Made by a program: the position numbers and the translations under genes
Origin: UBA11475 sp045655805
GTDB lineage: Bacteria; Bacillota; Clostridia; Christensenellales; Borkfalkiaceae
Length of the DNA stretch: 20,640 bases
Direction of reading: 5' to 3'
NCBI GenBank assembly: GCA_045655805.1
Contig: JAZOPZ010000011.1
Span: 1-20,640 of the forward strand
Part shown: in pieces, positions 1 through 7,194 of the stretch
Layout of the letters: the number at the start of each line of letters is the position of its first letter
Position numbering within the stretch: the stretch's first letter is position 1
The notes under the pieces: generated by a model
What the model saw: only the letters and a program-made list of their open reading frames with translations
The model's database searches: none
What the model was told of the DNA's origin: nothing

Positions 1-66
1 TGGGTTTACAAGGGTGAAGTTATCGGCGGACGCACTAAAAAAAGTGTTGAAGGAGGCCAAGCATAA
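1..66 (+). CDS. rpsC: 30S ribosomal protein S3, C-terminal end (partial)
   Basis: Only the last 21 codons and the TAA stop are inside the window. The peptide starts WVYKGEVIGG and ends in GGQA, which fits the C-terminal tail of S3 (the conserved WIYKGE-type segment), the protein at the mRNA entry site of the small subunit. Its position directly before rplP matches the universal S10-operon order rpsC-rplP-rpmC. The AGGAGG-like ribosome-binding site of rplP lies inside the last codons of this gene. The call rests on a short peptide plus synteny. Confidence 0.88.
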   Translation, partial: WVYKGEVIGGRTKKSVEGGQA

Positions 67-68
67 TT

Positions 69-512
69 ATGTTAATGCCAAAAAGAGTTAAAAGAAGAAG
101 AGTTCACCGCGGTAGAATGACCGGTAAGTGCACGAAGGGCAATACAATTGCTTACGGCGAATACGGTCTTGTTGCACAAGAACCTGCTTGGATTACATCA
201 AGACAGATTGAAGCAGCGCGTATCGCTATGACAAGATTTATCAAGAGAGGCGGTCAGGTATGGATTGATATCTTCCCTCACAAGCCTATCACAAAGAAAC
301 CTGCCGATAGCCGTATGGGTAGCGGTAAAGGTTCTGTAGAATACTGGGTAGCAGTTGTAAAACCAGGCAGAGTAATGTTCGAAATGGCTGGTGTGTCTGA
401 AGAAGTAGCTAAAGAAGCTATGAGACTTGCAGCTCACAAGCTCCCAATCAAAACTAAGTTCGTTAAAAAGAGCGACCTTGAAGAAATCGTAACAGAAGGA
501 GATGCAGAATAA
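69..512 (+). CDS. rplP: 50S ribosomal protein L16
   Basis: This is a 147-residue protein, close to the usual length of about 137-147 for L16, which binds 23S rRNA near the peptidyl-transferase centre and A-site tRNA. The N-terminus has the basic MLMPKRVKRRRVHRGRM pattern and the middle has the characteristic PITKKPADSRMGSGKG loop (about residues 73-88) that reaches toward the P-site. It starts two bases after the rpsC stop, and its Shine-Dalgarno (GAAGGAGG, about 49-56) is within rpsC. The stop overlaps the rpmC ATG by one base (TAATG), suggesting translational coupling. Confidence 0.97.
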   Translation: MLMPKRVKRRRVHRGRMTGKCTKGNTIAYGEYGLVAQEPAWITSRQIEAARIAMTRFIKRGGQVWIDIFPHKPITKKPADSRMGSGKGSVEYWVAVVKPGRVMFEMAGVSEEVAKEAMRLAAHKLPIKTKFVKKSDLEEIVTEGDAE

Positions 513-715
513 TGAAGGTTAATGAAATTAAAGAACTTCAGAACTTATCAGTTGCTGAACTTAACACCAAACTTTCGGAACTCAAAGAAGAATTATTCAA
601 TCTCCGTTTCCGTCACGCAACGGGTCAACTTGAAAATCCCGTGTCTTTAAGAAATATCAAAAGAGATATCGCTAGAGTTCAAACGATTCTCCGTCAAAAA
701 TCTTTAAAGGCGTAA
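512..715 (+). CDS. rpmC: 50S ribosomal protein L29
   Basis: This is a 67-residue, mostly helical protein, normal for L29, which sits by the polypeptide exit tunnel next to L23 and helps form the docking site for SRP and trigger factor. It starts MKVNEIKELQ and carries the diagnostic LKEELFNLRFRHATGQLENP segment (about residues 24-43) followed by an RxIKRDIARVQT helix. It overlaps the end of rplP by one base and is 13 bases from rpsQ, as expected in the S10 operon. Confidence 0.96.
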   Translation: MKVNEIKELQNLSVAELNTKLSELKEELFNLRFRHATGQLENPVSLRNIKRDIARVQTILRQKSLKA

Positions 716-728
716 AGGTAGGTGTAAT

Positions 729-983
729 ATGGAACGTAATTTAAGAAAAGAAAGAATCGGTATCGTCGTTTCTGATAAGATGGATAAAACGGTAGTTGTT
801 GCTATCGAAGAAAGATTTAAACATCCATTATACAAAAAGACGGTAAAGAAGACTCATAAATTTAAGGCACACGATGAACTCAACGCTTGTGGCGTTGGCG
901 ACAAAGTGTTAATCGTTGAAACCAGAAAACTTTCTAAAGATAAGAATTGGAGAGTTGCTGAAATCATCGAAAAGGCTAAGTAG
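729..983 (+). CDS. rpsQ: 30S ribosomal protein S17
   Basis: This 84-residue OB-fold protein is an early-binding assembly factor of the 16S 5' domain. The RIGIVVSDKMDKTVVVAIE strand pair (residues 9-27) and the HPLYKKTVKKTHKFKAHDE segment (about 32-50) are the standard S17 signatures. The C-terminal ETRKLSKDKNWRVAEII motif is also typical. The usual L29-S17-L14 order is kept, with 13 bases before it and 12 after. The start is supported by a GGTAGGTG-like Shine-Dalgarno just upstream; it is weaker than those of the neighbours. Confidence 0.96.
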   Translation: MERNLRKERIGIVVSDKMDKTVVVAIEERFKHPLYKKTVKKTHKFKAHDELNACGVGDKVLIVETRKLSKDKNWRVAEIIEKAK

Positions 984-995
984 GAGGACCGTGAT

Positions 996-1364
996 ATGAT
1001 ACAACCACAAACAATATTAAAAGCGGCAGACAACTCAGGCGCAAAAGAATTGATGTGTATTCGCGTACTCGGTGGCTCTTTCAGAAGAACCGGTAATATT
1101 GGCGACGTTATCGTATGTAGCGTTAAGACCGCAACCCCGGGTGGCGCAGCAAAGAAAGGTAAGGTTTATAGAGCAGTTATCGTAAGAAGCCAAAGTGGTA
1201 TCAGAAGACCAGACGGCACACACATTAAGTTTGACGAAAACGCTGCGGTTATTATCGATGGTCAAAAACAACCAATCGGTACCCGTATTTTTGGACCTAT
1301 CGCCAGAGAACTTCGTGACAAGGATTATATGAAAATTATTTCCCTTGCACCGGAAGTTTTATAA
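996..1364 (+). CDS. rplN: 50S ribosomal protein L14
   Basis: The 122-residue length is exactly the family norm. L14 binds domain VI of 23S rRNA and contributes to inter-subunit bridges and to silencing-factor RsfS binding. It begins MIQPQTILKAADNSGAKE, the near-invariant L14 N-terminus, and has the GDVIVCSVKTATPGG stretch and the C-terminal IISLAPEVL. A TAGGAGG ribosome-binding site (about 981-987) overlaps the rpsQ stop. It is followed 11 bases later by rplX. Confidence 0.97.
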   Translation: MIQPQTILKAADNSGAKELMCIRVLGGSFRRTGNIGDVIVCSVKTATPGGAAKKGKVYRAVIVRSQSGIRRPDGTHIKFDENAAVIIDGQKQPIGTRIFGPIARELRDKDYMKIISLAPEVL

Positions 1365-1375
1365 GGAGTACGACT

Positions 1376-1828
1376 ATGAATATTAAGAAAAACGATACAG
1401 TTTTAGTTCTCACCGGCAAAGACAACGGCAAAACCGGCAAGGTTTTAGTGGCTATGCCAAAGGCTAACAAAGTAGTAGTCGACGGTGTAAACATTCAAAT
1501 GAAACACGCTAAAGCAAGAAGCGCTAATCAAACCAGCGAAATCAAAAAACAAGCAGGTCCAATTGACGCATCTAACGTAATGGTAGTTTGCCCAGCATGC
1601 AACAAAGCAACTAGAGTTTCTTACAAGACTGAAGGAGACAAGAAGTTCCGTATCTGCAAAAAGTGCGGTGCACCACTTGATGTTGAAGTTAAGAAGGAAG
1701 TTAAAAAGACTACCAGAAAGACCACTGCTAAAAAAGCAGTAGACGGTGCAGAAGCACCTGCTAAAAAGCCTTCTACTAGAAAGAAGACCGTAAAAGCAGA
1801 AGTTGCTACTGAAGAAACCAACGCATAG
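1376..1828 (+). CDS. rplX: 50S ribosomal protein L24 with zinc ribbon and long basic C-terminal tail
   Basis: L24 initiates 50S assembly by binding the 5' part of 23S rRNA. Residues 1-50 hold the KOW domain (NIKKNDTVLVLTGKDNGKTG). Residues about 74-101 form a CPAC...CKKC four-cysteine zinc-ribbon-like segment, seen in L24 of many Firmicutes. The unusual part is a tail of about 48 residues after the usual end near residue 102. It is rich in Lys, Thr, Ala and Glu and made of KKxTRKTTAKK-like units, giving 150 residues instead of about 103. The tail is low-complexity and histone-H1-like and continues in frame with no sign of frameshift. Spacing to rplE is 20 bases with a GGGAGG Shine-Dalgarno. 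Confidence 0.95.
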   Translation: MNIKKNDTVLVLTGKDNGKTGKVLVAMPKANKVVVDGVNIQMKHAKARSANQTSEIKKQAGPIDASNVMVVCPACNKATRVSYKTEGDKKFRICKKCGAPLDVEVKKEVKKTTRKTTAKKAVDGAEAPAKKPSTRKKTVKAEVATEETNA

Positions 1829-1848
1829 TAACGGGAGGATATTTTATC

Positions 1849-2400
1849 ATGGCAGAAATGAATAGAGTAAAGGCTCGTTACGTAAACGAGGTTACCGCAT
1901 ATTTAAAAGAAAAATTCGGCTATAAAAACGTTAACGAAATTCCAAAACTCGTAAAAATCACCATCAACACTGGTTTAGGCGACGTTAAGGAAAACGCAAA
2001 GAGCGTTCAACAAGCAGTTGAAGAACTCAAGACCATTGCAGGTCAAAAGCCGTTACAAACCAAAGCAAGAAAATCAATCGCTAACTTCAAAGTAAGAGAA
2101 GGTATGGTCGTAGGCGCTAAAGTTACTTTAAGAAGTGACAGAATGTACGAATTCTTCGATAAACTCGTATCAATTGCACTTCCTAGAGTTAGAGACTTTA
2201 GAGGCGTTCCAACCAAGTCTTTTGATGGCAGAGGCAACTATGCACTCGGTATCAAAGAACAACTCATCTTCCCTGAAATTTCTTACGACCAAGTAGAAAA
2301 GGTTAGAGGTTACGACGTATGTTTCACAACCACGGCGAAAACCGATGAAGAAGCGTATGAATTATTAAAGGCACTCGGTATGCCTTTTGCAGCAAAGTAA
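1849..2400 (+). CDS. rplE: 50S ribosomal protein L5
   Basis: This 183-residue protein is of normal length (about 180). L5 is part of the 5S rRNP in the central protuberance and contacts P-site tRNA. Signatures include VNEIPKLVKITINTGLG (about residues 29-45), the GQKPLQTKARKSIANFKVREG stretch (64-84, longer than is quoted elsewhere) and the RDFRGVPTKSFDGRGNY segment (about 115-131). It ends in the typical EAYELLKALGMPFAAK. The spc-operon order L24-L5-S14-S8 is conserved. Confidence 0.97.
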   Translation: MAEMNRVKARYVNEVTAYLKEKFGYKNVNEIPKLVKITINTGLGDVKENAKSVQQAVEELKTIAGQKPLQTKARKSIANFKVREGMVVGAKVTLRSDRMYEFFDKLVSIALPRVRDFRGVPTKSFDGRGNYALGIKEQLIFPEISYDQVEKVRGYDVCFTTTAKTDEEAYELLKALGMPFAAK

Positions 2401-2416
2401 GGAAGGAGTAAAGACC

Positions 2417-2602
2417 ATGGCAAAAAAGTCGATGATAAATAAACAACAAAGACCTGCTAAGTTCTCTACGAGAGCCTACACCAGATGTAGCATTTGTGGC
2501 AGACCACACGCAGTATTAAGAAAATACGGTATTTGCCGTATTTGTTTCAGAAATTTAGCGTACAAGGGTGAAATCCCAGGCGTTAAAAAAGCAAGTTGGT
2601 AA
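2417..2602 (+). CDS. rpsN: 30S ribosomal protein S14, zinc-binding type Z
   Basis: The 61-residue short form of S14 is of the zinc-dependent (C+) type, with C-x2-C ... C-x2-C as CSICGRPH and CRICFRN. S14 sits in the 30S head near the decoding region. The ATG at 2417 is chosen over an in-frame ATG 30 bases upstream, because 61 residues is the family length, MAKKSMINK is the standard N-terminus, and GGAAGGAG (2401-2408) is correctly spaced. The upstream in-frame ATG lies inside rplE. No second S14 copy is visible in the window. Confidence 0.96.
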   Translation: MAKKSMINKQQRPAKFSTRAYTRCSICGRPHAVLRKYGICRICFRNLAYKGEIPGVKKASW

Positions 2603-2614
2603 GGAGGTACTAAA

Positions 2615-3004
2615 ATGACAGACGTTATAGCAGATATGCTTACGAGAATTCGTAACGGATTAATCGCAAAACACGAAACGGTTTCAGTACCGGCATCTAA
2701 CACTAAAAAAGCAATCGCTGATATTCTTTTACGTGAAGGTTACGTTGCCGACGTAAAAATTGAAGACGGCGTACAAGGCACTATCGTTTTAACCCTTAAA
2801 TACGGCGCTAACGGCGCAAAGGTTATCACTGGTCTTAAAAGAATCAGTAAACCTGGTCTCCGTGTATACGTTGGATGTGATGAAATCCCTAGCGTTTTAG
2901 GTGGTTTAGGTATTGCAATTATGTCAACCTCAAAGGGTATCATGACCGATAAGGAAGCAAGAAAGGCTCACCAAGGTGGCGAAGTTCTTGCATACGTTTG
3001 GTAG
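2615..3004 (+). CDS. rpsH: 30S ribosomal protein S8
   Basis: The 129-residue protein is at the family norm of about 130. S8 binds the central domain of 16S rRNA and, in E. coli, represses the spc operon by binding the rplE mRNA. It begins MTDVIADMLTRIRNG, the diagnostic N-terminus, and ends with the GIMTDKEARKAHQGGEVLAYVW motif that holds the conserved C-terminal RNA-binding loop. An AAGGAGG site (2602-2607) precedes the start. Whether S8 autoregulates this operon was not resolved. Confidence 0.97.
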   Translation: MTDVIADMLTRIRNGLIAKHETVSVPASNTKKAIADILLREGYVADVKIEDGVQGTIVLTLKYGANGAKVITGLKRISKPGLRVYVGCDEIPSVLGGLGIAIMSTSKGIMTDKEARKAHQGGEVLAYVW

Positions 3005-3017
3005 GAGGTAATTTAAT

Positions 3018-3560
3018 ATGTCAAGAATAGGTAAATTACCGGTTACCGTACCGGCAGGCGTTACCGTTGACGTTAACAACGGTTTAATCACCGTAAAAGG
3101 CCCAAAAGGCGTTCTTACGCAAGATTATGATGCATCAAACATCACTATTACTGTTGAAGGCGGAGTAGCAACTTTAACTCGCGCTAACGACGATAAGGAA
3201 GTGAGAGCAAAACACGGCTTATACAGAGCATTACTTAACAACATGGTTGTAGGCGTAACCGAAGGTTTCAAAAAGACTTTAGTTATTGCTGGCGTAGGTT
3301 ACAAGGCTGCAAAGCAAGGTAACAAGGTAGTACTCAACGTAGGTTACTCACATCCTGTTGAAATTTTCGAAAACGAAGACATCAAATTAGACTGTCCTTC
3401 GATTACCGAAGTAACGGTAAGTGGTATTGATAAAACTAAGGTTGGTCAATACGCTGCAACCGTTAGAAACATCAGAAAACCTGAACCTTACCACGGTTAC
3501 GGCATCCACTACAGTGATGAAGTAATCGAAAGAAAGGAAGGTAAGACGGCAGGTAAGTAA
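3018..3560 (+). CDS. rplF: 50S ribosomal protein L6
   Basis: The 180-residue, two-domain protein is of usual length. L6 binds 23S domain VI near the GTPase-associated region. It begins MSRIGKLPVTVPAGV and has the C-terminal KPEPYHGYGIHYSDE motif near residues 154-168, where bacterial L6 typically reads KPEPYKGKGIRY. The ribosome-binding site TAGGAGG overlaps the rpsH stop. After its stop the operon has an unusually long gap (92 bases) with strong dyad symmetry, described separately. Confidence 0.97.
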   Translation: MSRIGKLPVTVPAGVTVDVNNGLITVKGPKGVLTQDYDASNITITVEGGVATLTRANDDKEVRAKHGLYRALLNNMVVGVTEGFKKTLVIAGVGYKAAKQGNKVVLNVGYSHPVEIFENEDIKLDCPSITEVTVSGIDKTKVGQYAATVRNIRKPEPYHGYGIHYSDEVIERKEGKTAGK

Positions 3561-3562
3561 CG

Positions 3563-3638
3563 TTTAGTTACTTTTGGTGGAATAAGGCGGTGCGTTCCGC
3601 CCTGTTCTGCTGAGTGCAGAAATGCGAAAAGTATTAAA
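3563..3638 (+). ncRNA. Candidate structured RNA element (three-way junction) in the rplF-rplR gap
   Basis: The gap folds on paper into a closed multibranch structure. Outer helix: TACTTTT (3569-3575) pairs with AAAAGTA (3627-3633), extended by TTTAG (3563-3567) with TTAAA (3634-3638, one G-U) across a bulged T. Inner hairpin 1: GGCGG (3586-3590) with CCGCC (3597-3601). Inner hairpin 2: TTCTGC (3605-3610) with GCAGAA (3616-3621). A competing helix is possible: GGTGGAA (3576-3582) with TTCCGCC (3595-3601), which would break hairpin 1. The rplR Shine-Dalgarno (AGGAG, 3641-3645) begins three bases after the outer helix. No poly-T follows, so it is not a terminator. Function is inference; a regulatory leader for rplR onward or an RNA-processing site are both possible. 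Confidence 0.45.
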
Positions 3639-3652
3639 TCAGGAGAATCAAA

Positions 3653-4021
3653 ATGATTACCAAAATCGACAAGAATGCAGACAGAAAACAAAGACATGTC
3701 AGAGTTCGTGGTAAAGTAAAAGGTACTGCAAGCGCTCCTCGTCTTTGCGTATATAGAAGTTTAAATCACATCTATGCGCAACTTATTGACGACGATAAGG
3801 GCGTAACCTTGGTTACTGCATCAACCCTTGACAAAGCAATCAAAGGAACCCTCGACGGCAAGACCAAAGTAGAAGAAGCAAAAGCAGTTGGCGAACTTAT
3901 CGCTAAAAAGGCTCTTGAAAAAGGCATTGAAACGGTTGTGTTCGATAGAGCAGGTTACCTTTATATCGGCAGAGTAGCAGCACTTGCTGACGGCGCCAGA
4001 GAAGCCGGCTTAAAATTCTAA
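3653..4021 (+). CDS. rplR: 50S ribosomal protein L18
   Basis: The 122-residue protein is of normal length and begins MITKIDKNADRKQRHVRVRGK, the conserved basic N-terminus that binds 5S rRNA. L18 forms the 5S rRNP with L5. The C-terminal VVFDRAGYLYIGRVAALADGAREAGLKF matches the family end closely. Unlike its neighbours it is separated from the upstream gene by 92 bases with a potential RNA structure. Its Shine-Dalgarno is AGGAG at 3641-3645, seven bases before the ATG. Confidence 0.97.
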   Translation: MITKIDKNADRKQRHVRVRGKVKGTASAPRLCVYRSLNHIYAQLIDDDKGVTLVTASTLDKAIKGTLDGKTKVEEAKAVGELIAKKALEKGIETVVFDRAGYLYIGRVAALADGAREAGLKF

Positions 4022-4050
4022 GCCAAGAAAACATTTGAGAGGATTAAATT

Positions 4051-4569
4051 ATGGCAAGAGAAAATACTAGAGCACCTCGTAGAATCGAAGACGACGGATT
4101 AGTAAAGAAACTTATTTGCGTAAACCGCGTTACTAAGGTTGTTAAAGGTGGTAGAAATATGAGATTTGCTGCTCTCGTTGTTATCGGCGACGGTGCAGGC
4201 AAAATCGGTTATGCTATGGGTAAGGCTAACGAAGTTCCAGAAGCAATCGAAAAGGCTACTCAAAGAGCAAAAAGAAGTATGGTTAAAGTGTCTCTCGTTG
4301 GCACTTCAATTCCACACGAAGTTATCGGTAAATTCAATAGAGGTTCTATCTTAATGATGCCAGCATCAGAAGGTACTGGTGTTATAGCAGGTGGTCCTGT
4401 GCGTGCCGTTATGGAAGCAGCAGGCGTTAAAGATATTAGAACTAAATCACACGGCTCTAACAACCCTATCAATATGGTTAAGGCTGCCGTTGAAGGTCTT
4501 AAAGAACTCAGAACGATTGAAGAAGTCGCAGCAGTTCGTGGTAAAACCATAGAAGAAATCAACGGTTAG
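4051..4569 (+). CDS. rpsE: 30S ribosomal protein S5
   Basis: The 172-residue protein is in the normal range (about 165-170). S5 lines the mRNA entry channel with S3 and S4 and affects decoding accuracy. Signatures are KLICVNRVTKVVKGGRNMRFAA (about residues 20-41, double-stranded-RNA-binding fold), VVIGDGAGKIGYAMGKANEVPEAI, and the C-terminal TKSHGSNNPINMVKAAVEGL. It lies between rplR and rpmD, as in nearly all spc operons. The start is supported by GAGAGGA upstream. Confidence 0.97.
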   Translation: MARENTRAPRRIEDDGLVKKLICVNRVTKVVKGGRNMRFAALVVIGDGAGKIGYAMGKANEVPEAIEKATQRAKRSMVKVSLVGTSIPHEVIGKFNRGSILMMPASEGTGVIAGGPVRAVMEAAGVKDIRTKSHGSNNPINMVKAAVEGLKELRTIEEVAAVRGKTIEEING

Positions 4570-4580
4570 GAGGCAGAAAA

Positions 4581-4778
4581 ATGGCTAAAAAGAAAGAAAA
4601 ATTTGTAAAAGTTACTTTAGTAAAGAGCACTATTGCTTGCCCACCTGACCAAAGAAAAGTAGTTGAAAGTTTGGGTCTTAAAAAGATTCGTCAATGCAAA
4701 CAACTTCCTGACAACGCTTGCGTTCGTGGTATGGTTGCAAAAGTTAGCCATCTCGTAAGCATTGAAGAAGTAAAGTAA
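4581..4778 (+). CDS. rpmD: 50S ribosomal protein L30
   Basis: This 65-residue ferredoxin-like-fold protein is typical of bacterial short L30. It has VKVTLVKSTIACPPDQRKVVESLGLKKI (residues 9-36 in sense, spanning the first strand and helix) and a VRGMVAKVSHLVSIEE C-terminus. The TTAGGAGG ribosome-binding site overlaps the rpsE stop, with 11 bases between the genes. Context rpsE-rpmD-rplO is standard. Confidence 0.95.
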   Translation: MAKKKEKFVKVTLVKSTIACPPDQRKVVESLGLKKIRQCKQLPDNACVRGMVAKVSHLVSIEEVK

Positions 4779-4800
4779 TAGGGCACAAGGAGTAAATATC

Positions 4801-5253
4801 ATGAGTATGAGAATAGATACTGTACAACCAGCAATCGGCGCAACTACTACCAAAAAGAGACTTGGTAGAGGTATCGGTTCTGGTTTAGGTAAGACCTCCG
4901 GTAAAGGTCACAAAGGTCAATGGGCTAGAAGCGGTGGTGGCGTAAGACCTGGTTTTGAAGGCGGTCAAATGCCTTTAACTAGACGCGTACCAAAGCGTGG
5001 CTTCAACAATCATTTTAGAAAGGTTTATTCTATCGTTAACCTTTCAGTTCTTAACACTTTTGCAGCAGGCGCTGTTGTTGATAAAGAAGTTCTTTTAGAC
5101 AAGGGTCTCATTAAAGAAATTAAGAACGACGCAGGTCTTAAGGTTTTAGGCAATGGTGAAATCACAGTAGCAATCACCGTTAAGGCTGCAAAAATTTCTG
5201 CTGCTGCTAAAGAAGCAATTGAAAAAGTAGGCGGTAAGGTAGAAGTTGAATAA
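4801..5253 (+). CDS. rplO: 50S ribosomal protein L15
   Basis: The 150-residue protein is of typical length. L15 is a late-assembly protein with a long Gly/Arg-rich N-terminal extension threading through 23S rRNA, seen here as KKRLGRGIGSGLGKTSGKG (about residues 18-36) and RRVPKRGFNN (about 61-70). The C-terminal globular half ends GGKVEVE. The MSMRIDTVQPAIGAT start gives a slightly extended N-terminus. The second in-frame ATG (4807) is a possible alternative, but AAGGAG (4788-4793) is better spaced from 4801. Confidence 0.95.
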   Translation: MSMRIDTVQPAIGATTTKKRLGRGIGSGLGKTSGKGHKGQWARSGGGVRPGFEGGQMPLTRRVPKRGFNNHFRKVYSIVNLSVLNTFAAGAVVDKEVLLDKGLIKEIKNDAGLKVLGNGEITVAITVKAAKISAAAKEAIEKVGGKVEVE

Positions 5254-5276
5254 TCCCCAAAAATCGGAGGGCGAAA

Positions 5277-6569
5277 ATGTTTCAAACATTAATTAAGGCT
5301 TTTAAAGTTAAAGAAATCAGACGCAAAATTCTGATTACTGTTGCCTTGTTATTCGTTTATAGATTAGGCTGTTACATCCCTGTTCCAGGCGTTAAAATTA
5401 TGGAAGATGCGATGCAAGGCTTTAACTATTTGCAAATAATGAGTGCTATAACCGGTGGCGCGTTACAATACGGTAGTTTACTCGCAATGGGTATAGGTCC
5501 GTACATCAACGCATCGATTATAGTTCAACTCTTATCTGCTGCAATCCCTGCTTTAGAAAGACTTTCAAAACAGGGTGAAGAAGGAAGAAAAAAACTCGCA
5601 AACATTACCAGATATGCAACGCTTATTCTTGCGGTTGCTCAATCAATCGGTATTATCGTAGGCTTTGCGCCATACGTTAACACCGCTGAAATTTTCGGTG
5701 CTGAAGGTTTCGGTAGAGTTATGAGTTATATTTTCCTCGTAATCGTTTACACGGCAGGCTCGGCAATTACTATGTGGCTCGGTGAAAGAATTACCGACTA
5801 CGGCGTATCTAACGGTATTTCGCTTTTAATCTTCACAGGTATTTTAGCAACCGCTGGTAACGCTATTATCGGTCAAATTTCAGTTGGCTTTACCCTTGCT
5901 AACTTCTGGGTAATGCTTGGATTTGTTATCGTAGCAATAGTAATTTTCGGCGCAATCGTTACCGTAGACAACGCTGAAAGAAAAATTCAAGTTCAATACG
6001 CTAAACAAGTTAAAGGCAGAAAAATGTACGGCGGTAGTTCGACGAATATCCCTATCAAGGTTAACTCGTCAGGCGTTATGCCACTTATCTTTGCGTTTGC
6101 ATTGTTAAGTTTCCCTGAACTTGTCATGAACCTTTTAGGCGTTAGTGCGGAAACTCACGCTTGGTATGATACGTACACAAGAATTGTCGGCACGGAAAGT
6201 ATTTTATATAAAGTAATTATGTGCTTGCTCATCTTGTTCTTTGCGTACTTCTATCAACAAATGCAATTCAATCCTGAAGACATCAGTAAGACCATCCAAG
6301 GTAATGGTGGTTTTATCCCAGGTATTAGACCTGGTAAACCAACTGCAGAATACCTCAAAAAGGTTTCTAACAGAATTACCTTATTCGGTGCGATTTATCT
6401 TGCTCTCGTTGCGCTTATACCATCAATCATTTTCAGTTTCATCAGCCCAGGCTTATCTGGTGCGTTCGGTGCGACTGGCTTGCTCATTACGGTATCAGTA
6501 GCACTTGAATTTAATCAGGCACTTGAATCTCAAATTATTATGAAAAACCATAAAGGTTTCTTAAAGTAA
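5277..6569 (+). CDS. secY: Protein translocase channel subunit SecY
   Basis: This 430-residue polytopic membrane protein is the central pore of the SecYEG translocon, normal in length with about ten hydrophobic segments. Visible signatures are the first transmembrane helix (residues about 17-36, ending GCYIPVPGV), GIGPYINASIIVQLL (about 73-87), the plug and helix-2 region, the cytosolic loop with RKIQVQYAKQVKGRKMYGG (about 235-253), and the IQGNGGFIPGIRPGKPTAEYL motif (about 340-360). The ribosome-binding site is GGAGGG with the ATG five bases on. The stop is followed after one base by the adk ATG, so the two are coupled. Confidence 0.97.
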   Translation: MFQTLIKAFKVKEIRRKILITVALLFVYRLGCYIPVPGVKIMEDAMQGFNYLQIMSAITGGALQYGSLLAMGIGPYINASIIVQLLSAAIPALERLSKQGEEGRKKLANITRYATLILAVAQSIGIIVGFAPYVNTAEIFGAEGFGRVMSYIFLVIVYTAGSAITMWLGERITDYGVSNGISLLIFTGILATAGNAIIGQISVGFTLANFWVMLGFVIVAIVIFGAIVTVDNAERKIQVQYAKQVKGRKMYGGSSTNIPIKVNSSGVMPLIFAFALLSFPELVMNLLGVSAETHAWYDTYTRIVGTESILYKVIMCLLILFFAYFYQQMQFNPEDISKTIQGNGGFIPGIRPGKPTAEYLKKVSNRITLFGAIYLALVALIPSIIFSFISPGLSGAFGATGLLITVSVALEFNQALESQIIMKNHKGFLK

Positions 6570-6570
6570 G

Positions 6571-7194
6571 ATGAACATTATTCTATTAGGCGCTCCGGGT
6601 TCCGGCAAAGGAACCCAAGCCGCCGAAATTTCAAAAAAATATTCACTCGTACACGTTTCTACGGGCGACATCTTTAGAGAGAATATTAAAAATCAAACCG
6701 TACTCGGCAAAACGGCGAAAGGCTTTATTGACCAAGGACATCTCGTCCCTGACGAAATTACCGTTTCAATGGTAAAAGAAAGACTTTCACGCGACGATTG
6801 TAAAAAAGGCGTTTTGTTAGACGGTTTTCCGAGAACGATCGAACAAGCACAAGCGCTTGCAACTTTTGCTAAAATCGATTACGTAATTGATATTGAAGTT
6901 GATTACGGTAAAATTATTGATAGAATAGTAAATAGGCGCAGTTGCTTAAAGTGTGGTGGAACGTTCAATGCAAAAACGCTCAACGGTGATATTTGTCCCG
7001 TTTGCGGTAGTGGACTTTACACGAGAGAAGACGATAATGCGGTAACAGTTTCTGAAAGAATCGCTGTTTACGACAAACAAACCAAGCCACTCGTTGCTTT
7101 CTATGGCGAGGAGGGACTGCTCGTTAAAATCGACGGAAATAAGGGCATTGAAGAAGTTTTCGCAGATATCGTAAAGGTTATCGGAAATGATTAA
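6571..7194 (+). CDS. adk: Adenylate kinase, zinc-LID type
   Basis: Catalyses ATP + AMP to 2 ADP in the cytosol. The 207-residue protein begins MNIILLGAPGSGKGTQ, containing the P-loop (residues 7-15). The AMP-binding part has STGDIFRE and the nucleotide motif LLDGFPRT (82-89). The LID domain carries four cysteines, CLKC (125-128) and CPVC (142-145), which in Gram-positive homologues bind structural zinc. It is slightly shorter than the usual 215-217 because the LID is compact. It starts one base after secY, with no strong Shine-Dalgarno of its own, and its last eight bases overlap map. Confidence 0.96.
   Translation: MNIILLGAPGSGKGTQAAEISKKYSLVHVSTGDIFRENIKNQTVLGKTAKGFIDQGHLVPDEITVSMVKERLSRDDCKKGVLLDGFPRTIEQAQALATFAKIDYVIDIEVDYGKIIDRIVNRRSCLKCGGTFNAKTLNGDICPVCGSGLYTREDDNAVTVSERIAVYDKQTKPLVAFYGEEGLLVKIDGNKGIEEVFADIVKVIGND

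Noticed and set aside
4260..4562. 100-codon open frame on the minus strand inside rpsE
   Set aside because: It is a shadow of the rpsE coding sequence, with no ribosome-binding site, promoter or recognisable motif.
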